A stretch of 64,000 bases of DNA from Streptomyces sp. CB02366 (GTDB taxonomy: Bacteria; Actinomycetota; Actinomycetes; Streptomycetales; Streptomycetaceae): contig NZ_LIVT01000015.1 of the NCBI RefSeq assembly GCF_001905905.1, positions 30,857-94,856 of the forward strand, written 5' to 3'. This document shows positions 15,290 through 24,394 of the stretch, one piece after another (the stretch's first letter is position 1; the number at the start of each line of letters is the position of its first letter). A program made the translations under genes and the position numbers. Under the pieces are notes generated by a model. That model worked only from the letters and a program-made list of their open reading frames with translations, was not told the origin of the DNA and searched no databases.

Positions 15290-17569
15290 TCAGGGGGCCT
15301 CGGTCTCCGCCGGGCCGTTCGCCGCCCGGTTCGCCGAGCCGTTCACCGACCGGTTCGCCACGCCGTTGACCACGCCGTTCACCGCGCCGTTGACCGCCCG
15401 GTTCGCCACCCCGTTCGCCGCCCCGTTGACCACGCCGTTCACCGCGCCGTTGAGCGACGCGTTCAGCGGGCCCGTCGCCGAGGCGGTGGCGGCGGCCGCC
15501 GCCTCGGCCTTCAGCTCCGCGGGCCGGCGCCAGCCGTGCTCGCCGCGCGCCCGCAGCCAGGCCGTCGTCTCCTGCGGCGGCATCGCGGCGGCCACCAGCC
15601 AGCCCTGCACCGCGTCGCACCGCAGATCCCGCAGCCGCTCCCACGTCGTGTCGTCCTCGACGCCCTCCGCGACGACGACCAGGCCGAGCGAGTGGGCCAG
15701 GTCGATGGTGCAGCGGACGATCTCGGCGTCCTCGTGGTCGACCGCGAGGCGGGCCACGAAGGAGCGGTCGATCTTCAGCTCGCTGACCGGGAGCCGGCGC
15801 AGGTGGACCAGGGAGGAGTAACCGGTGCCGAAGTCGTCGAGGGACATCTTCACGCCGTGCGCGGTGAGGCCGGCCAGGGTGTCGGCGGCGCGCTGCGGGT
15901 CCTCCAGCAGCACATGCTCGGTGATCTCCAGTTGGAGCGCTCCCGCGGGCACGCCGTGGCGGGCGAGCCGGGCGGCGACGCTCCCCGCGAAGCCCGGGGT
16001 GTGCACGTCGCGCGGGGAGACGTTGACCGCCACCGGCACGAACAGGCCCTGCGCCCGCCAGCGGGCGACCTGGGCCAGCGCCGTCTCCAGGACGTACTCC
16101 GTGAGGTGCGGCATCAGCCCGGAGGACTCCGCGATGGCGATGAACTCGTCCGGGGGGACCCGGCCGCGCTCCGGGTGCACCCAGCGCACCAGCGCCTCCA
16201 GCCCGGCCACCTGCCCGTCGAAGCGGACCTTGGGCTGGTAGTGCAGCTCGACCTCGCCCGCGTCCAGCGCCCGGCGCAGGTCGCCGAGGAGCCCGAGCCG
16301 GTCGGGGGTGTTGCTGTCCCGTTTGGACTCGTAGACCTCCACGCCCGTGCGGTCCCGCTTGGCCTGGTACATCGCGACGTCCGCCCGGCGCAGCAGGCCC
16401 TCGGCGTCCAGGGCGTGGTCCGGGTGGACCGCGACCCCGGCGCTGGCCTCCAGGACGAGGGTCAGCCCGTCGAGGTCGAGGGGCGAGGACAGTTCGGCGA
16501 CCAGGTGGCGGGCGACCTGCTGGGCGCTGGTGGTGGAGTCGGTGTGCGGCAGCAGCACGGCGAACTCGTCGCCGCCGAGCCGGGCCGCCTCCGCGCCGCG
16601 CGGCAGGGCGAGCCGCAGGCGCTCCGCTATCTGGAGCAGCAGCCGGTCGCCGGCCAGGTGCCCGAGGGTGTCGTTGACCGCGCGGAACCGGTCGAGGTCG
16701 ATGAGGACCAGGGCGGAGCGGGCGCCGATGGCCTCCGCGTCCTCCAGCGCCGACCAGGTCCGCTCCAGCAGCCACTGCCGGTTGGGCAGCCCGGTCAGCG
16801 GGTCGCGCAGCTGTTCCTCGGCGCGGGCGCGGGCGATCCAGAGCGTGGAGTCCAGGGCGATGAGCGGCACCGCGAACAGCGGCAGCAGGACGGGCATGGA
16901 CACCGCGACGACGCAGATCAACGGAGCGAGCCCGAGGAGGGCCACGGCGACGAGCCCCTGACGCAGCATCGCGGTCCGGGCGATGGTGGGCAGCCCGCCG
17001 TTGTGCGGGACCTGGGCGTACCACAGCAGGACCCGGGTGACGAGCAGGTACGTGGAGGCCGTCAGGAGCAGTTCCGGGACGGCGGTGATGCCCCAGTCGA
17101 GTGGCTGCCAGGGCTGCTCGACGGTGGGGACCTCGCCGAAGGCGGCCAGCACGAGGGCGGCCGCGGCGATGCCGAGCATGTCGACCCCGCCGTGCAGCAG
17201 CCCCTGCCGCCAGCGGTGGCGTCGGGCGGTCCCGACGAGCACCACCACGGCGAGGGAGACCAGGACGGCCGGGAGCCAGCCGTACAGCAGGAGCACGGCG
17301 AGGGTGAGGGCGGCGCCGGAGCCGGTGCCGCCCCACCACCGGTCGCGGCCGAGGGCGACCAGATGGCCGACGACGATCCCGGTGAGCACGGCGAAGGACC
17401 AGCCGACCGCCCCGTCCGGGAAGAGGGCGTGGCCCTGCTGGACCGTCCGGTACGACCCGACCGCCAGCAGGAGCGCGGCGATCGCCACGACGACTGCGCC
17501 CACGGGGGGCGTGAGGCCGGCGAAACCTTGCAGCCGCGACACCGGGGCGGCGCTCTCGGTCGGTTTCAT
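15290..17569 (-). CDS. rmdB: Membrane-bound GGDEF-EAL c-di-GMP protein, RmdB-like
   Basis: The 759-residue protein has about six N-terminal membrane segments (residues 20-240), a GGDEF domain with intact GGDEF at 332-336, and an EAL domain with intact EAL at 458-460 plus DDFGTGYSS. It can in principle both make and degrade c-di-GMP, the signal controlling Streptomyces development. The position next to ligA and gatC matches, from memory, S. coelicolor RmdB, a phosphodiesterase. Residues 703-759 are an unusual Asn-Gly repeat tail. ATG at 17569 has GAGAGGG upstream; the frame extends to 17632 but without a better start. Confidence 0.92.
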   Translation of the reverse strand: MKPTESAAPVSRLQGFAGLTPPVGAVVVAIAALLLAVGSYRTVQQGHALFPDGAVGWSFAVLTGIVVGHLVALGRDRWWGGTGSGAALTLAVLLLYGWLPAVLVSLAVVVLVGTARRHRWRQGLLHGGVDMLGIAAAALVLAAFGEVPTVEQPWQPLDWGITAVPELLLTASTYLLVTRVLLWYAQVPHNGGLPTIARTAMLRQGLVAVALLGLAPLICVVAVSMPVLLPLFAVPLIALDSTLWIARARAEEQLRDPLTGLPNRQWLLERTWSALEDAEAIGARSALVLIDLDRFRAVNDTLGHLAGDRLLLQIAERLRLALPRGAEAARLGGDEFAVLLPHTDSTTSAQQVARHLVAELSSPLDLDGLTLVLEASAGVAVHPDHALDAEGLLRRADVAMYQAKRDRTGVEVYESKRDSNTPDRLGLLGDLRRALDAGEVELHYQPKVRFDGQVAGLEALVRWVHPERGRVPPDEFIAIAESSGLMPHLTEYVLETALAQVARWRAQGLFVPVAVNVSPRDVHTPGFAGSVAARLARHGVPAGALQLEITEHVLLEDPQRAADTLAGLTAHGVKMSLDDFGTGYSSLVHLRRLPVSELKIDRSFVARLAVDHEDAEIVRCTIDLAHSLGLVVVAEGVEDDTTWERLRDLRCDAVQGWLVAAAMPPQETTAWLRARGEHGWRRPAELKAEAAAAATASATGPLNASLNGAVNGVVNGAANGVANRAVNGAVNGVVNGVANRSVNGSANRAANGPAETEAP
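15293..15463 (-). repeat. In-frame tandem repeat coding an Asn-Gly tail
   Basis: The last 57 codons of the GGDEF-EAL gene encode a run of VNGA/VNGV/ANGV/ANRA tetrapeptides. At DNA level 15363-15393 and 15423-15453 are identical 31-bp copies 60 bp apart, within a 12-bp basic period. Confidence 0.85.
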
Positions 17570-17966
17570 TCCGTCCCTCTCACAGCCGGCGGTGCCGATG
17601 TCCCTCGGTGGCGCCCGCTTCCATGGCGCCACGGCCCGATCGAAGGGCCGTGCACGGCGGGCGTACGTCTCAACAGTAGGCCGCGAAAGGCTTCCAGGGG
17701 CAGCGCTCTACAGCTCTTGCCCGAATGCGAACCGACCACCCGTCACCATCTGCTATTGACCCGAACGGGTGGTGCGGCAGGGCCATTCGGGGAACAGGCG
17801 GCCCTTCTTCGCCCCTCTGTCCCCATTCTTTCCCCAGGGGGGCCGCGCCACGCCGGAGGAGCGTCTCGAAGGCGTTGCGATCCGGCGAACAGCGGGCGGC
17901 CTCCGGGGGCCGACGGCGCCCGCCGGTCCTCCGGGGCAGCGCCCTGCCTGCCCCGGAGCGGCGGTG
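17570..17966. other. 397-bp gap between ligA and the GGDEF-EAL gene
   Basis: No gene is supported. The part next to 17569 should hold the promoter of the GGDEF-EAL gene. The part next to ligA holds a terminator hairpin (17929-17958). Confidence 0.6.
17929..17958 (-). terminator. Hairpin downstream of ligA
   Basis: CTCCGGGGCAG at 17929-17939 pairs perfectly with 17948-17958 around an 8-base loop. It starts 8 bp after the ligA stop on the minus strand. Confidence 0.75.
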
Positions 17967-20180
17967 CTACGTCGCCTCGGGCGCGGCCTCCGGCACGGGC
18001 AGGGCGGCCTCCCGGGCGCGCTCGGGCCCCTCTTCGAGCAGGACCGCGAAGCCGTCCTCGTCGAGCACGGGGACCTTCAGCTGCATCGCCTTGTCGTACT
18101 TGGAGCCGGGGTTGTCGCCGACGACCACGAAGGCGGTCTTCTTCGACACCGAGCCGGTGACCTTCGCGCCGAGGGCCTGGAGCGCCGCCTTGGCGCCGTC
18201 GCGGGTGTGGCCCGCCAGGGTGCCGGTGACGACGACGGTGAGCCCTTCGAGCGGGCGGGGGCCCTCGTCCTCGTCGGAGCCCTCGTCGGCCATCCGTACC
18301 CCCGCCTCGCGCCACTTGCGCAGGATCTCGCGGTGCCAGTCCTCGGCGAACCACTGCTTGACGGAGGCGGCGATGATCGGCCCGACGCCGTCGGCGTCGG
18401 CCAGCTCCTGCTCGCTCGCCTCGTCGATCCGGTCGATGGAACGGAACTGGCGGGCCAGCTCCTGGGCGGCGACGGGTCCCACGTGGCGGATGGAGAGCCC
18501 GGTGAGGATCCGGGCGAGCGGAGCCTCCTTGGCCGCGGCGATGCCCTCCAGCAGGGCCACGGCGTTCTTCTTCGGCTCGCCCTGCTGGTTGGCGAAGACC
18601 GTGGCGACCTTCTCCTCGCCGGTCTTCGGGTCGCGCTTGGGCAGACCGCTGTCCTGGTCCAGGACATACGCCCGGATCGGCAGCAACTGCTCGATGGTGA
18701 GGGAGAACAGGTCGCTCTCGTCCCGGAGGACCGGCTCGGCGGGCTCCAGCGGCCGGGTCAGGGCGGCGGCGGCCACATAGCCGAAGTGGTCGATGTCGAG
18801 GCTCTTGCGCCCGGCGAGGTAGAAGACCCGCTCGCGCAACTGGGCCGGACAGGTGCGGGCGTTGGGGCAGCGGAGGTCGATGTCGCCCTCCTTCATGGGG
18901 CGCAGCTCCGTCCCGCACTCGGGGCAGTGCGTCGGCATCTCGAATGCCTTTTCGGTGCCGTCGCGCAGATCGACGACAGGGCCGAGGATCTCCGGGATGA
19001 CGTCGCCCGCCTTGCGGATGACGACGGTGTCGCCGATGAGGACGCCCTTGGCCTTGACCACGTTCTGGTTGTGCAGGGTGGCGAACTCCACCTCGGAACC
19101 GGCCACTTCGACCGGTTCGACCTGGGCGTAGGGGGTGACGCGGCCGGTGCGGCCGACGCCGACGCGGATGTCGACCAGCTTGGTGTTGACCTCTTCGGGG
19201 GCGTACTTCCAGGCGATGGCCCAGCGCGGGGCGCGCGAGGTGGAGCCCAGCCGCCCCTGGAGCGGGATCTCGTCGAGCTTGACGACGACACCGTCGATCT
19301 CGTGCTCCACGGAGTGCCGGTGCTCGCCGTAGTAGGTGATGAACTCCCGCACCCCCGCCAGGGAGTCGACGACCTTGTTGTGCCGGGCGGTGGGCAGGCC
19401 CCAGCCGTGCAGCAGCTCGTACGCCTGGGAGAGCCGGTCGATGCTCAGGCCCTCGTGGGCGCCGATGCCGTGCACCACCATGTGCAGCGGGCGGCCCGCG
19501 GTGACCTTGGGGTCCTTCTGGCGCAGCGAACCGGCCGCCGCGTTGCGCGGGTTGGCGAAGGGCTTGTCGTCGGCGGCGACCAGCCGGGCGTTCAGCGCCT
19601 CGAAGTCCTCCATGGGGAAGAAGACCTCGCCGCGGATCTCGACGAGCGCGGGGACGTCCTCGCCCGTGAGGCGGTGCGGGATCTCGGCGATCGTGCGGAC
19701 GTTGGGGGTGATGTCCTCGCCGGTACGGCCGTCGCCGCGGGTCGCCGCCCGGGTGAGGCGGCCGTTCTCGTAGGTGAGGTTGACCGCGAGCCCGTCGATC
19801 TTCAGCTCGCACAGGAAGTGGTGGTCGGGGGTGCCGACGTCCTTGGCGACCCGGTCCGCCCAGGCGGCCAGCTCCTCGTCGTCGAAGGCGTTGTCCAGGG
19901 AGAGCATCCGCTCCCGGTGCTGCACGGAGGTGAACTCCGTGCGGTAGGGACCGGCGACCTTCTGGGTGGGGGAGTCCGGGGTGCGCAGCGCCGGGTGTTC
20001 CTCCTCCAGGGCCTCCAGCGAGCGCAGCAGCCGGTCGAACTCGCCGTCGCTGACGACCGGCTGGTCCTTCACGTAGTAGCGGAAGCGGTGCTCCTCGATC
20101 TGCTCGGCCAGCAGCGCGTGCTCCTCCCGCACGGCCGCCGGCACCGAGCTGTCCTGCTCCACCCGCTGTTCGCCCGCCAT
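17967..20180 (-). CDS. ligA: NAD-dependent DNA ligase
   Basis: The 737-residue protein has all LigA domains in order: Ia and adenylation domain with the AMP-accepting lysine in LKIDG (Lys127), OB fold, four-cysteine zinc finger (CPECGTEL and RCPNARTCPAQ), HhH repeats (HVGPVAAQELARQF) and a C-terminal BRCT domain (LEGLTVVVTGTLAGHTRDGA). It joins nicks and Okazaki fragments using NAD. Length is normal. It appears to be expressed alone or with the MetE-like gene 31 bp upstream. Confidence 0.98.
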   Translation of the reverse strand: MAGEQRVEQDSSVPAAVREEHALLAEQIEEHRFRYYVKDQPVVSDGEFDRLLRSLEALEEEHPALRTPDSPTQKVAGPYRTEFTSVQHRERMLSLDNAFDDEELAAWADRVAKDVGTPDHHFLCELKIDGLAVNLTYENGRLTRAATRGDGRTGEDITPNVRTIAEIPHRLTGEDVPALVEIRGEVFFPMEDFEALNARLVAADDKPFANPRNAAAGSLRQKDPKVTAGRPLHMVVHGIGAHEGLSIDRLSQAYELLHGWGLPTARHNKVVDSLAGVREFITYYGEHRHSVEHEIDGVVVKLDEIPLQGRLGSTSRAPRWAIAWKYAPEEVNTKLVDIRVGVGRTGRVTPYAQVEPVEVAGSEVEFATLHNQNVVKAKGVLIGDTVVIRKAGDVIPEILGPVVDLRDGTEKAFEMPTHCPECGTELRPMKEGDIDLRCPNARTCPAQLRERVFYLAGRKSLDIDHFGYVAAAALTRPLEPAEPVLRDESDLFSLTIEQLLPIRAYVLDQDSGLPKRDPKTGEEKVATVFANQQGEPKKNAVALLEGIAAAKEAPLARILTGLSIRHVGPVAAQELARQFRSIDRIDEASEQELADADGVGPIIAASVKQWFAEDWHREILRKWREAGVRMADEGSDEDEGPRPLEGLTVVVTGTLAGHTRDGAKAALQALGAKVTGSVSKKTAFVVVGDNPGSKYDKAMQLKVPVLDEDGFAVLLEEGPERAREAALPVPEAAPEAT

Positions 20181-20211
20181 CGTCCCGTCCTCCCGTTTCC
20201 CGTCGTCCCCG

Positions 20212-21240
20212 TCACTCAGGGTTGTCCGCGAGCGACCTCGCCGCTCTGGCGCTGTAGGCGAGCGCGGTGCGGGCGTACGCGGGCGACGCGCCCGCGAGAC
20301 CGCACGCCGGGGTGATCGCGACGGACTCGGCGAGAGTCCCCGGATTCAGCCCCAGTCTGCTCCACAGCGTCCTGACCCCCATGACGCTACCGCCCGGGTC
20401 CGACAATGCCGTCGCTGCCGCGTCGGTGGAGGGCACCACGCCCAGGAAGAGGTGCGTACCGCCCTCGACGGCTTCCCCGATCGCCTCCTCCTCACGCTCC
20501 GTGAGGAGGGAGAAGTCGAACGAGATCCCGGCCGCCCCGGCCCGGCGCAGCAGCGCGAACGGCACCTCGGGGGCGCAGGAATGGACGAGCGTCGTGCCGC
20601 CCTCCCCCGCCGCCGCGAGGACGTCGCGCAGCGTCCCCTCGACGACCTGGCGGTCGACGGCCCGGTAGGTGCGGTAACCACTGGCGGAGCGGACCCGGCC
20701 CCGCAGGACGGCGGTCAGGGAGGGTTCGTCGAGCTGGAGGACGACCTCGGCGCCCGGCACCCGGCGGCGGACCTCCGCGAGGTGGGCGCGGAGCCCCTCG
20801 GCCAGGGAGCCGGCGAGGTCCCGGCAGGCCCCGGGGTCGGCCAGCATGGCTTCGCCGCCGCGCAGTTCGAGGCCGGCGGCGAGCGTCCAGGGCCCGACCG
20901 CCTGGACCTTGAGCAGCCCCTCGTACCCCTGGGTGAACTCCTCCAGGGCGTCCAGGTCCTCTCCCAGCCAGGCCCGGGCCCGCCGGGTGTCGCGGCCGGG
21001 CCGGTCGCCGATCCGCCAGCCGCTCGGCTCGACGTGCCCGTACATCTCGACGAGCATGCCGATGGTCCGGCCGATCATGTCGGCGCCGGGCCCGCGCGCG
21101 GGCAGCTCCGGCAGGTGCGGCATGCCCTGGCCGTCGGCGAAGGACCCGGTGACGGTCTTCGCCGCCTCCCTCGCGTCTCCCCCGGGCATCGAACCGATGC
21201 CGGTCGCCGGACACCCGCTGAACTCGCTCTTCTCGCTCAC
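20212..21240 (-). CDS. MetE/UROD-like methionine synthase-family protein
   Basis: The 342-residue protein resembles the C-terminal catalytic half of cobalamin-independent methionine synthase: TGIGSMPGGDAREAAKTV at the start, VVLQLDEPSLTAVL, TTLVHSCAPEVPFALLRRAG and a GVVPSTDAA block. The HxC and downstream pattern suggest a zinc-thiol methyltransferase, but short relatives of this type are poorly characterised in actinobacteria. The start is GTG at 21240. It lies 31 bp upstream of ligA in the same direction. Confidence 0.85.
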   Translation of the reverse strand: MSEKSEFSGCPATGIGSMPGGDAREAAKTVTGSFADGQGMPHLPELPARGPGADMIGRTIGMLVEMYGHVEPSGWRIGDRPGRDTRRARAWLGEDLDALEEFTQGYEGLLKVQAVGPWTLAAGLELRGGEAMLADPGACRDLAGSLAEGLRAHLAEVRRRVPGAEVVLQLDEPSLTAVLRGRVRSASGYRTYRAVDRQVVEGTLRDVLAAAGEGGTTLVHSCAPEVPFALLRRAGAAGISFDFSLLTEREEEAIGEAVEGGTHLFLGVVPSTDAAATALSDPGGSVMGVRTLWSRLGLNPGTLAESVAITPACGLAGASPAYARTALAYSARAARSLADNPE

Positions 21241-21320
21241 GCGGGAAGCCTACGGGCCTGGGGCCGCCGCCCGTGTACGCGGGGCGCGGGCGGCCGTCCG
21301 CCGGCGGCCGGGCCCCGGGT

Positions 21321-22010
21321 TCAGCGGCCGGGCCGGACGGTCAGGTCGTTGACCTCGGCGTCGCGCGGCAGGTCGAGCGCCATCAGGATGGTGGTGGCCA
21401 CCGACTCTGGGTCGATCCAGCGCTCCGCGTCGTACTCCTTGCCCTCCTGCTGGTGCACCTTGGCCTGCATGGGGCTGGCCGTGCGACCCGGATAGACGCT
21501 GGTGACACGGACGCCGTTGCCGTGCTCCTCGTGGCGCAGCGAGTCGGCGAGCGCCTTGAGCCCGTGCTTGCTCGCGGCGTACGCGCTCCACCCGGCGTGG
21601 GCGTTGAGCCCCGCCCCGGAGTTCACGAACAGGACGTGGCCCCGGGCGACGCGGAGCTGCGGGAGCAGGAGGCGGGTGATCTCGGCGGGGGCGACCAGGT
21701 TGGCGGCGAGCTGGAAGTGCCATGCCTTGGGGGTCAGCTCCCCGACCTCGCCCAGTTCGACGACGCCCGCGATGTGCAGCAGGGTGTCGATCCGCTCGGG
21801 CACGGTCTGCTGGCCGAACGCCCAGGACAGCCGGTCGGGGTTGCCGAGGTCGCCGACGAGGGTGCGCGCGCCCGGGTAGCGGTCGGCGAACCCCTTGGCG
21901 CGGCCGGCGTCACGGGAGAGCAGGACGAGGTCGTCGCCGCGCTCCAGGAGGCGGCGAGCGACGGCGGCGCCGATGCCGGAACCGGCGCCGGTGATGAGGT
22001 GGGTAGGCAT
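21321..22010 (-). CDS. Short-chain dehydrogenase/reductase
   Basis: The 229-residue protein is a classical SDR: cofactor loop TGAGSGIGAAVARRL near residue 7, an N-terminal basic residue pattern suggesting NADPH, and the catalytic tyrosine/lysine in YAASKHGLKAL after a serine-containing NSGAGLN. The substrate is unknown. A solo end of the palindromic repeat family begins 12 bp upstream of its ATG. Confidence 0.93.
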   Translation of the reverse strand: MPTHLITGAGSGIGAAVARRLLERGDDLVLLSRDAGRAKGFADRYPGARTLVGDLGNPDRLSWAFGQQTVPERIDTLLHIAGVVELGEVGELTPKAWHFQLAANLVAPAEITRLLLPQLRVARGHVLFVNSGAGLNAHAGWSAYAASKHGLKALADSLRHEEHGNGVRVTSVYPGRTASPMQAKVHQQEGKEYDAERWIDPESVATTILMALDLPRDAEVNDLTVRPGR

Positions 22011-22021
22011 GGGGCGATCCT

Positions 22022-22065
22022 AGGGCGTGTTTCGGAAGGAGCGCCGTCCGCCCGGAGGGCGGTCG
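22022..22065. repeat. Solo end of the palindromic repeat family
   Basis: The sequence from TAGGGCGTGTTTCGGAAGG through CGCCGTCCGCCCGGAGGGCGG closely matches the left end of the element at 33236 and, inverted, its right end. No second end or core block is seen nearby. Confidence 0.55.
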
Positions 22066-22070
22066 GGCCC

Positions 22071-22610
22071 CTACTGCAGACCGGCGGACTCCTCCAGGTA
22101 GGCCAGCGCGCCGACGCCGTCCTTGGCGAAGAAGACCAGGTCGGTCAGGGGTACGGGGAGGAAGCCCTCGTCCTCCATGCGCTGGAACTGCTGGCGCAGC
22201 CCGTCGTAGAAACCGGCCGTGTTCAGCAGGACGACGGGCTTGGTGTGCTTGCCGTGCTTCTTCAGCTCCAGGATCTCGGTGGCCTCGTCGAGCGTGCCGG
22301 TCCCGCCGACCATGATCACGATCGCGTCGGCCTTCTCCAGGAGCAGCGCCTTGCGCTCGGCGAGGTCGCGGGCGATCACCATCTCGTCGGCGTCGGCCCG
22401 GGCCTTCGCGGCGAGGAAGTCGACCGATACGCCCACGAGCCGCCCGCCGGCCGCCTGCACGCCGTCCGCGACGACCTTCATCAGCCCGCTCTCCGACCCG
22501 CCCCAGACCAGGGTGTGGCCGCCCCGCCCGAGCAGCTCGGCGAATTCGCGGGCGGGCACGGTGTAGCGGTCGTCGAGGTCGGCGGCGGAGAGGAAGACGC
22601 AGATGTTCAT
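22071..22610 (-). CDS. LOG-like TIGR00730-family Rossmann protein
   Basis: The 179-residue protein has the LOG/lysine-decarboxylase-like fold: N-terminal MNICVFLSAAD, LVWGGSESGLMKVVADGV and the active-site-like block VGGTGTLDEATEIL, a variant of PGGxGTxxE in which V replaces P. Family members cleave cytokinin riboside monophosphates or other nucleotides to the base; the activity here is inferred. ATG at 22610 is chosen; the open frame continues upstream without conserved sequence. It is divergent from the DUF427 gene. Confidence 0.88.
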   Translation of the reverse strand: MNICVFLSAADLDDRYTVPAREFAELLGRGGHTLVWGGSESGLMKVVADGVQAAGGRLVGVSVDFLAAKARADADEMVIARDLAERKALLLEKADAIVIMVGGTGTLDEATEILELKKHGKHTKPVVLLNTAGFYDGLRQQFQRMEDEGFLPVPLTDLVFFAKDGVGALAYLEESAGLQ

Positions 22611-22713
22611 GGAGCCACCGTACGACCCGCCCCGGACGCGTCCGCGCCCACCCGTCGAGGGGGAAATCCGGCGTACGGGGAAGAACACGGGCCCGTGCGC
22701 CGCTGCACCGGGT

Positions 22714-23049
22714 ATGACTTCCACCCGAGGACACCGCATCACCGTCGAGCAGGGCTCCGAGCACGTCCGGGCGGTGCACGACGGACAGGTGCTGGCCGAG
22801 AGCCGCCGACCGCTCGTGCTCCGCGAGACCGGCTGTCCGGTCCGCTACTACCTGCCGCCCGAGGACGTCCGCACCGACCTGCTCTCCCCGTCCGACACCT
22901 CCACCCACTGCCCGTTCAAGGGGGACGCCTCCTACTGGTCGCGGCCGGGAGCCGCCGACCTCGTCTGGGCCTACCCGGACCCGAAGCCCGCAGTCGCCGC
23001 GATCAAGGACCACTTCTGCTTCTACGCCACGGAGACGGTGGCCGACTGA
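22714..23049 (+). CDS. DUF427 domain protein
   Basis: The 111-residue protein matches DUF427: RITVEQGSEHVRAVHDGQV, RPVR-type CPVRYYLPPEDV, THCPFKGDASYWS and VWAYPDPKP followed by DHFCFY. These short beta-barrel proteins are common in actinobacteria; no biochemical role is established. ATG at 22714 starts 103 bp from the divergent LOG gene. Confidence 0.9.
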   Translation: MTSTRGHRITVEQGSEHVRAVHDGQVLAESRRPLVLRETGCPVRYYLPPEDVRTDLLSPSDTSTHCPFKGDASYWSRPGAADLVWAYPDPKPAVAAIKDHFCFYATETVAD

Positions 23050-23107
23050 CCCGCGCCCGGCTGTTCCGCGGCCGAAGGGCCGCGGGCCGCCGGCGCCCGC
23101 TCCGGGG

Positions 23108-23125
23108 CGGCGGAGTCCTCCGCCG
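23108..23125. terminator. Short hairpin between convergent DUF427 and mnmA genes
   Basis: CGGCGGAG pairs with CTCCGCCG around a very small loop, within a GC-rich gap between convergent genes. It is weak evidence for a two-way terminator. Confidence 0.35.
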
Positions 23126-23196
23126 GGGGCGTGGACGCGTGCGGGCGGGCGCCGTGAGCCGTGCGCGGGCGTGGGGCGCCCCTCCGGGCCGGGACG

Positions 23197-24333
23197 TCAG
23201 CCGCCCGTCGCCATCCGCTCGCGGCGGACGGTGGTGGCGATGGTGGCCGAGCCGACCACGCGCGTGCCGTCGTACAGGACGACCGCCTGGCCGGGGGCCA
23301 CGCCCCGGACCGGCTCGGCGAAGGCGACGTGGAGCTGGGAGCCGTCCATCAGCTCGGCGGTGACCTCGGTCTCGCCGCCGTGGGCGCGGAGCTGGGCGGT
23401 GTACGTGCCCGGGCCGGAGGGAGGCGTTCCGCACCAGCGGGGCTTGATGGCGGTCAGCGCGGTCACGTCCAGGGCCTCGACGGGGCCGACGGTGACGGTG
23501 TTGTTCACGGGGGAGATGTCGAGGACGTAGCGCGGCTTGCCGTCGGGGGCCGGGTGGCCGATCTTGAGGCCCTTGCGCTGGCCGATGGTGAACCCGAAGG
23601 CGCCCTCGTGGGTGCCCAGCTTCGTACCGGACTCGTCGACGATGTCGCCCTCGGCCGGGCCGCCCAGGCGGTTCGCCAGGAAGCCCTGGGTGTCGCCGTC
23701 CGCGATGAAGCAGATGTCGTGACTGTCGGGCTTCTTGGCGACGGCGAGGCCCCGGCGCTCGGCCTCGGCGCGGATCTCGTCCTTGGTGGTGAGGGTGTCG
23801 CCGAGCGGGAACATCGCGTGGGCGAGCTGCTTCTCGTCCAGGACGCCGAGGACGTAGCTCTGGTCCTTGGCCATGTCGGAGGCGCGGTGCAGCTCGCGGC
23901 CGCCATCCTCGGTGAGGACGACGGTGGCGTAGTGGCCGGTGCACACGGCGTCGAAGCCGAGGGCGAGGGCCTTGTCGAGCAGCGCGGCGAACTTGATCTT
24001 CTCGTTGCAGCGCAGGCAGGGGTTGGGCGTGCGCCCGGCCTCGTACTCCGCGACGAAGTCCTCGACGACGTCCTCGCGGAAGCGTTCCGCCAGGTCCCAG
24101 ACGTAGAACGGGATGCCGATGACGTCGGCCGCGCGGCGGGCGTCCCGGGAGTCCTCGATGGTGCAGCATCCGCGCGCCCCGGTCCGGAAGGACTGGGGGT
24201 TCGCGGAGAGGGCGAGGTGGACACCGGTCACGTCGTGGCCCGCCTCGACGGCGCGGGCGGCGGCGACGGCGGAGTCCACGCCGCCCGACATCGCGGCGAG
24301 GACACGCAGGGGGCGCTGGGAAGTCTGAGTCAT
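23197..24333 (-). CDS. mnmA: tRNA-specific 2-thiouridylase
   Basis: The 378-residue protein has the PP-loop SGGVDSAVAAARAVEAG near residue 16, the catalytic cysteine in NPCLRCNEKIKF, GHYA, and the second active cysteine in SHDICFI, followed by the RNA-binding beta-barrel. It thiolates U34 of Lys, Glu and Gln tRNAs using persulfide sulfur. The nearby cysteine desulfurase is the likely sulfur donor. ATG at 24333 follows GGAGGGG. Confidence 0.97.
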   Translation of the reverse strand: MTQTSQRPLRVLAAMSGGVDSAVAAARAVEAGHDVTGVHLALSANPQSFRTGARGCCTIEDSRDARRAADVIGIPFYVWDLAERFREDVVEDFVAEYEAGRTPNPCLRCNEKIKFAALLDKALALGFDAVCTGHYATVVLTEDGGRELHRASDMAKDQSYVLGVLDEKQLAHAMFPLGDTLTTKDEIRAEAERRGLAVAKKPDSHDICFIADGDTQGFLANRLGGPAEGDIVDESGTKLGTHEGAFGFTIGQRKGLKIGHPAPDGKPRYVLDISPVNNTVTVGPVEALDVTALTAIKPRWCGTPPSGPGTYTAQLRAHGGETEVTAELMDGSQLHVAFAEPVRGVAPGQAVVLYDGTRVVGSATIATTVRRERMATGG

Positions 24334-24394
24334 AGCCCCTCCAGGGTACGGGTCGCCGGGAACCGAACGCTCGCGGATATGCGTTGACGATCAC

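Noticed and set aside
15340..15460. CRISPR-like array
   Set aside because: The repeats are short, in-frame and contiguous without unique spacers, inside a coding region, and no cas genes are present.
14987..18160. Plus-strand frame of over 1000 codons opposite the GGDEF-EAL gene
   Set aside because: It is antisense to intact GGDEF and EAL motifs, has no recognisable domain, and has the composition of a shadow frame.
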